Below are positions 59,895-64,000 of a DNA stretch of 64,000 bases, piece by piece (position 1 is the first letter of the stretch; each line of letters starts with the position of its first letter). The stretch is from Desulfitobacterium dehalogenans ATCC 51507 (lineage in GTDB: Bacteria > Bacillota > Desulfitobacteriia > Desulfitobacteriales > Desulfitobacteriaceae). The stretch lies in contig NC_018017.1 in the NCBI RefSeq assembly GCF_000243155.2, positions 3,224,001-3,288,000 of the forward strand. The letters are read 5' to 3'. Made by a program: the position numbers and the translations under genes. The notes below the pieces were generated by a model. It saw nothing but the letters and a program-made list of their open reading frames with translations, did not search any database and was not told the origin of the DNA.

Positions 59895-62327
59895 TTAATG
59901 AAGACCAATGTCTTCTAAAGAAAAAAATTGATCGCATTCTTGCCATACTCTGGGATAGCGGTCAGGGTGGGCGAGAACTTTTTGTGCCAATTGATAAGCC
60001 TGTTCCACAAGACGCCCATCACGGGACAAATCTGCCAGACGTAATTCCATAATCCCATGCTGCCTTGTCCCCAGCAATTCTCCTGCTCCCCGGATCTTTA
60101 AGTCTTCTTCGGCAATCTTAAAGCCATCCTGAGTCTCACAAAGAACATCGAGACGGCGGCTGCTTTTCGCATCGGACAAGAGGAAACAATAGGACTGCTC
60201 CCCGCCCCTGCCCACTCTTCCTCTGAGCTGGTGCAACTGGGCTAAACCAAAGCGTTCCGCTCCTTCGATGACCATCACGGTAGCATTGGGAACATTGACT
60301 CCCACTTCCACCACAGTAGTGGAGACCAGGATATCTACTTCCCCTTTCTGGAAGGCCGCCATGATCTCTTCTTTTTGAACCCCTTTCATACGGCCGTGAA
60401 GCAAACTTATCCGGCGGTTAGGGAACCGCTCCTGCAAGGATTCAAACCGCTCTGTAGCCGAAATCAGATCTACGTTTTCCGATTCTTCCACGAGAGGACA
60501 TACCACATAGATTTGTCGGCCCTTTTCCATCTGCTCTTCCATAAACTTTTCCAGGCTTGACCGACCCCGTTCCGTTAATTTTCGCGTCATGATGGGCTTA
60601 CGGCCCTGGGGCATTTCATCCAAAGCGGAGAGCTGGAGATCGCCATAGAGGGTCAGGGCCAATGTCCGGGGAATCGGAGTGGCGGTAAGAACCAGGACGT
60701 GAGGATTCTCACCTTTGGTCTGGAGGGAAGTTCTCTGCTTCACTCCAAAACGATGCTGTTCATCGGTAATGGCTAATCCCAGGGAGTGAAATTGAACACT
60801 TTCTTGGATTAATGCATGAGTTCCGACGATGACATGAGCTTTGCCGTAGGCTATTTCGGCAAGAATCTTATCCCTTTCACTTTTGGTCTGACTGCCCAAA
60901 AGGCAAACAACATGAAGCCCAAGGGGGTTAAAGGCAGCCTCCAGAGATTGGTAATGCTGTAAGGCTAAAATCTCAGTGGGAGCCATCATAGCACCCTGGT
61001 AGCCTGAACCTACAGCCATCAATAAGGCTGCCATAGCCACTGCCGTCTTGCCTGAGCCCACATCTCCCTGGACCAGACGGGCCATACCCTGTGTATTGGC
61101 CATATCCCGAAAGATTTCTTCAATTACCCGCTTTTGGGCATGGGTCAGTTCAAAGGGCAAGTTCGCGAAAAACTTCTGAACCAAGCTCTCTCCGCCCTTG
61201 AGCTGAGGGCTGTTTTCCCTTTGTACCCCAGCTCTTAAGCGTGCGACGGCCAGTTGCAGAAAAAGGACCTCTTCAAAAACCAATCGTTCACGTGCCTGAC
61301 CCAAACTGTGGAGGGACCGGGGAAAATGAATCTCTTGATAGGCCTGGGCACGGAGAACCCATCCTTTTCCTTCCTCTGGAGGTAAAAACTCGGGAAACAG
61401 CTCCGGAGCCTGATCTAAAACTCCCTGAACAATGCTTCGTATCACTTTGGAGGAAAGCCGGGCTGTTTCGGAATAGACGGGAACGATACCCGCCGGCTGT
61501 GCTGCTCCCGCCTTTTGAATATCGGTAGCCTGGATTTCAGGAACCCGCTGCTGCCACCGGACCTTTCCCGTAACAATAACGGGCGTTCCTACGGGGAATT
61601 GTTTGAGGATATAGGTTTGGTTAAACCAGACTCCGTAGACTAAGCGGCCATCCTGCTCAATGCTGAGCTTAACCACCTTCATCTTACCCCTGGCGATTTG
61701 CCCGGCCACTACTTTTCCAGCAACGGATGCGAATTCTCCATCCTTAAGTTCCCCAATACGGCGCAAACTTCTGTCTTCATAACGACGGGGAAAATAAAAA
61801 AAGAGATCCTTTACCGTATGTAAACCGATTTGGGCCAGGAGCTTCGCCCGTTCCGGCCCCACTCCTTTAAGAAACTGCAAAGAGCGGGGTGGAGTGGGCC
61901 TGGTGAGTCTCTCTTTTTTATCGGAGCCGGGGGGCTCGGAGGCAGGGGGGATATCCGATGGCTTCGGTTGTTGCGGTTGTTTAGATATGCCTGGCCCGCC
62001 ATATTCCAGGTTTACAGGTTTCAAGGAATCATAAACCGGAGGAGCTTGGCCTTGAGCCTCTAATTCCTCATGTTCTTCGATAAAGCGGCGAAGATGGGCT
62101 AAAGCCTGACGGCGCTGTAAAGGGCTCCAGTCCTTATAGTGGTTGGTAATATCCTTAAGTACATTAAAATCTCCGTCCTTCTCCAATTGCTCCAAGCGAC
62201 TGAGAATCCCTTTTAAAAAGAGATGAAATCCACCGATGACTCCCGTATTGCAGCAGCCTTGTTTTTCTTCTGCGGCAATCGCTCGTTGGAGATGATTCAG
62301 GACTATTTTTCCTTGGTTTCCGATCAT
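59895..62327 (-). CDS. recG: ATP-dependent DNA helicase RecG
   Basis: Helicase that reverses stalled replication forks and Holliday structures, 810 residues, longer than the usual 680-700. The first 150 residues are an extra helical N-terminal part with a P-rich linker, as in thermophile RecG. Then come the wedge/OB domain (VKDLFFYFPRRYEDRSL), motif I VQGDVGSGKTAVAMAALL, motif II ITDEQHRFG, motif III TATPIPRTLALT and VVEVGVNVPNATVMVIEGAE. Its ATG overlaps the sdaAA stop. After the stop the same frame stays open for 23 codons. Confidence 0.96.
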   Translation of the reverse strand: MIGNQGKIVLNHLQRAIAAEEKQGCCNTGVIGGFHLFLKGILSRLEQLEKDGDFNVLKDITNHYKDWSPLQRRQALAHLRRFIEEHEELEAQGQAPPVYDSLKPVNLEYGGPGISKQPQQPKPSDIPPASEPPGSDKKERLTRPTPPRSLQFLKGVGPERAKLLAQIGLHTVKDLFFYFPRRYEDRSLRRIGELKDGEFASVAGKVVAGQIARGKMKVVKLSIEQDGRLVYGVWFNQTYILKQFPVGTPVIVTGKVRWQQRVPEIQATDIQKAGAAQPAGIVPVYSETARLSSKVIRSIVQGVLDQAPELFPEFLPPEEGKGWVLRAQAYQEIHFPRSLHSLGQARERLVFEEVLFLQLAVARLRAGVQRENSPQLKGGESLVQKFFANLPFELTHAQKRVIEEIFRDMANTQGMARLVQGDVGSGKTAVAMAALLMAVGSGYQGAMMAPTEILALQHYQSLEAAFNPLGLHVVCLLGSQTKSERDKILAEIAYGKAHVIVGTHALIQESVQFHSLGLAITDEQHRFGVKQRTSLQTKGENPHVLVLTATPIPRTLALTLYGDLQLSALDEMPQGRKPIMTRKLTERGRSSLEKFMEEQMEKGRQIYVVCPLVEESENVDLISATERFESLQERFPNRRISLLHGRMKGVQKEEIMAAFQKGEVDILVSTTVVEVGVNVPNATVMVIEGAERFGLAQLHQLRGRVGRGGEQSYCFLLSDAKSSRRLDVLCETQDGFKIAEEDLKIRGAGELLGTRQHGIMELRLADLSRDGRLVEQAYQLAQKVLAHPDRYPRVWQECDQFFSLEDIGLH

Positions 62328-63187
62328 AAGAATTCCGCCTGAATTCTTTGCCCGGTTGGGGTGATGGCTAATCCTCCCTGAGCCGTTTCCCGGAGAGAAC
62401 AGGGCATACTTTTACCGATTTCGTTCATGGCATCAATGACTTCGTCTAAAGGAATCGCACTTTCTATTCCAGCCAAAGCCATCTCCGCTGCGGTAAGAGC
62501 CACTGTGGCTGCGGTAGCATTGCGTTTGACACAGGGGACTTCCACAAGACCGGCTACAGGGTCACAAACCAGACCTAGGAAGGATTTGATAGCTATGGCT
62601 GCAGCGTGGACACAAGCTTTGGGGCTCCCCCCTGCCAATTCTGCTGCTGCCGCTGCGGCCATTCCCGCAGCGGAGCCGATCTCGGCCTGGCACCCACCTT
62701 CCGCTCCTGAGACATTGGCCCGGTCGGCAATGATCATGCCGATTCCGGCAGCACAAAAAAGGGCCGTCACCACTTCTTCCTCGGAAGATCCAAGGGCTTC
62801 CTCAGCAGTTAGAAGTACTGCCGGAAGTACACCACAGGACCCGGCCGTAGGAGATGCCACGATTTTACCCATACTGGCATTGACCTCCACCACCGCTAAG
62901 GCTCTGGCGATAGCTCCATTGACTCGCTCTCCGATTAAGCTCTTTCCTGATCGACGTAGAGTTTCTACTTTAAGGGCTTCCCCGCCCACCAATCCTGATA
63001 AGGACTTTCTTTCTCCCGTCAGTCCGCTTTGAACAGCTTCCCTCATAACCTGAAGATTGACGGCCATTCTTTTTCTTAACTCATCCTGACTTTTCTCTGC
63101 CTCTTCAGCTTGCTCCTTCAAGACGATTTCGCCAAGCGTCTTCCCTTCTTCTTCAGCCAGGGCTAGATAATCCATGGTGGAACGCAT
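62324..63187 (-). CDS. sdaAA: L-serine dehydratase, iron-sulfur alpha subunit
   Basis: Iron-sulfur enzyme subunit that deaminates L-serine to pyruvate and ammonia, 287 residues. The cysteines for the 4Fe-4S cluster lie in TAGSCGVLPAVLLT, VCDPVAGLVEVPCVKRN and the C-terminal SMPCSLRETAQGG, with a glycine-rich AEGGCQAEIGSAAGMAAAAA between. The start ATG follows TTAGGAGGGAAGTTC. It lies 70 bases after sdaAB, the two-subunit arrangement of Gram-positive anaerobes. Confidence 0.96.
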   Translation of the reverse strand: MRSTMDYLALAEEEGKTLGEIVLKEQAEEAEKSQDELRKRMAVNLQVMREAVQSGLTGERKSLSGLVGGEALKVETLRRSGKSLIGERVNGAIARALAVVEVNASMGKIVASPTAGSCGVLPAVLLTAEEALGSSEEEVVTALFCAAGIGMIIADRANVSGAEGGCQAEIGSAAGMAAAAAAELAGGSPKACVHAAAIAIKSFLGLVCDPVAGLVEVPCVKRNATAATVALTAAEMALAGIESAIPLDEVIDAMNEIGKSMPCSLRETAQGGLAITPTGQRIQAEFL

Positions 63188-63257
63188 GAACTTCCCTCCT
63201 AATACACCCTTCGGTAGTTAGTTATTTGTATAAAAACAAGGATTGATCTGAATACCA

Positions 63258-63929
63258 TTATTCCAGGGGTTCTATAGCCATGGCCTGGTTCACAGCCGGA
63301 AGCTTCTTGATCAGAGCCAAGGCTGCCGGATCGATGGCTTGATCCGTCTCAATAATCATCAGAGCGTGAGCCCCTTTTTTCTCCCTGGAAACTCGCATTT
63401 GGGCGATATTGATCTGAGTTGAGGCGATCAAGGAAGTGACCTGGGCTACCACACCGGGCAGATCCTTTTGCAGAACCACTAAGGTATGATAATCCCCCAT
63501 GATCTCTACCTTAAATTGATCAATTCCGCCAATGATTATCCGGCCGCCGCCTATGGAGGAACCCACGACTTCCACCTCTTGTCCCGCCTTGGCTTTTAAC
63601 CTGATCTTGACAGTATTGGGATGCACATCTCCCAAGTCTCCCGTATTAAAACTAACGGCGATTCCCTGCTCTTTAGCAATCTCTAAGGCTTGGGGGATCC
63701 TTTCGTCGTCCGTATGCATTCCTAAAAGTCCGGCAGCCAAAGCGAGATTTGTCCCGTGCCCCTTGCCGGTCTCCGCAAAGGAGCCATGAAGGGTTAACAC
63801 AGCTTCAATGATCTGACCGCCGCATATCTTTCTGGCCATGGCCCCCAGCCGTACCGCTCCTGCAGTATGTGAGCTGGAGGGACCGACCATAACCGGGCCG
63901 ATCAAATCAAAAACGGTACTCCGTCCCAT
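63258..63929 (-). CDS. sdaAB: L-serine dehydratase, iron-sulfur beta subunit
   Basis: Partner of SdaAA, 223 residues. The N-terminal domain has FDLIGPVMVGPSSSHTAGAV and LHGSFAETGKGHGTNLALAA, the substrate-site loops. The C-terminal 75 residues form an ACT domain (HTLVVLQKDLPGVVAQVTSL), probably a serine sensor or oligomer contact. The start ATG follows GGGAGAGATTGCT. It begins the sdaAB-sdaAA-recG series, and a terminator of the preceding gene lies just upstream. Confidence 0.96.
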   Translation of the reverse strand: MGRSTVFDLIGPVMVGPSSSHTAGAVRLGAMARKICGGQIIEAVLTLHGSFAETGKGHGTNLALAAGLLGMHTDDERIPQALEIAKEQGIAVSFNTGDLGDVHPNTVKIRLKAKAGQEVEVVGSSIGGGRIIIGGIDQFKVEIMGDYHTLVVLQKDLPGVVAQVTSLIASTQINIAQMRVSREKKGAHALMIIETDQAIDPAALALIKKLPAVNQAMAIEPLE

Positions 63930-63965
63930 AGCAATCTCTCCCTACTCATCGTCTTGGTCTTCATT

Positions 63966-63995
63966 GTAAAAACCCCTCCGGATGGCTCCGGAGGG
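63966..63995 (-). terminator. Terminator of the gene upstream of sdaAB
   Basis: Stem CCCTCCGGA/TCCGGAGGG (63974-63982 and 63987-63995) followed on the minus strand by GTTTTTAC. The gene it ends lies beyond the right edge. Confidence 0.85.
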
Positions 63996-64000
63996 TATTG

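Noticed and set aside
1-64000. tRNA, rRNA or known riboswitch genes
   Set aside because: None was recognised by eye; short RNAs could still be missed without a covariance search.

Overview
The window reads as chromosome of an anaerobic, endospore-forming member of the Clostridia (Firmicutes), most like Desulfitobacterium (inference from gene content; no database search was possible). Supporting signs are spore genes (gpr, ylbJ, a tiny SASP-like gene), an 11-subunit complex I lacking the NADH module, a CO dehydrogenase cluster with a CooA regulator, FapR-controlled FabK-type fatty-acid synthesis, L-serine dehydratase in two subunits, and AGGAGG-type ribosome sites with many GTG/TTG starts. Nearly all genes lie on the minus strand.

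Layout by position. 1-8907: nuoABCDHIJKLMN (nuoN runs off the left edge), mostly overlapping stop/start codons. 9031-17250: rnhB, rbgA, lepB, rplS, a SPOUT-type methyltransferase, trmD, rimM, khpA, rpsP, ffh, ylxM, i.e. the classic ribosome/SRP cluster, here interrupted by two large palindromic repeats. 17436-22208: mtaD, a class II aldolase, mtnA, mtnP (an anaerobic methylthioadenosine/5'-deoxyadenosine salvage set) and ftsY. 22415-25544: feoB split into two genes, feoA and a DtxR-family regulator. 25878-38877 is the accessory part: a truncated NuoG/FdhA-like Fe-S protein, gene fossils, a CDP-alcohol phosphatidyltransferase, a BlaI/BlaR1 pair, a DUF3102 coiled-coil protein, cooA-cooF-cooS-cooC, a group II intron relic, an alpha/beta hydrolase, a HEPN/MNT toxin-antitoxin pair and several decayed genes. 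39431-54667: smc, rnc, fabF, a flavin oxidoreductase, acpP, fabG, fabD, fabK, fabH, plsX, fapR, rpmF, yceD, ackA. 54990-63929: patatin-like lipase, ylbJ, a coiled-coil protein, rsmD, gpr, SASP-like gene, recG, sdaAA, sdaAB.

How it works together: complex I without NuoEFG must take electrons from a carrier other than NADH through its own module; CooS/CooF oxidise CO and pass electrons to ferredoxin-like carriers, with cooFSC apparently switched on by CooA through a dyad located 41.5 bp before a predicted start site. Lipid synthesis appears to be governed by FapR through two similar 17-bp boxes, one at fapR itself and one in front of the fabF-rnc-smc transcript.

The least explained structure is a family of modular palindromic repeats. 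A roughly 500-600 bp composite (module B plus module A, each with its own terminal inverted repeats and nested hairpins) sits between rimM and khpA and again, inverted, between fabD and fabK. A solo A module lies between rplS and the methyltransferase gene. Internal hairpin cassettes are swapped between copies, and one cassette also occurs alone elsewhere with a base-pair-preserving change. No tRNA, rRNA, CRISPR array or intact insertion sequence was seen.
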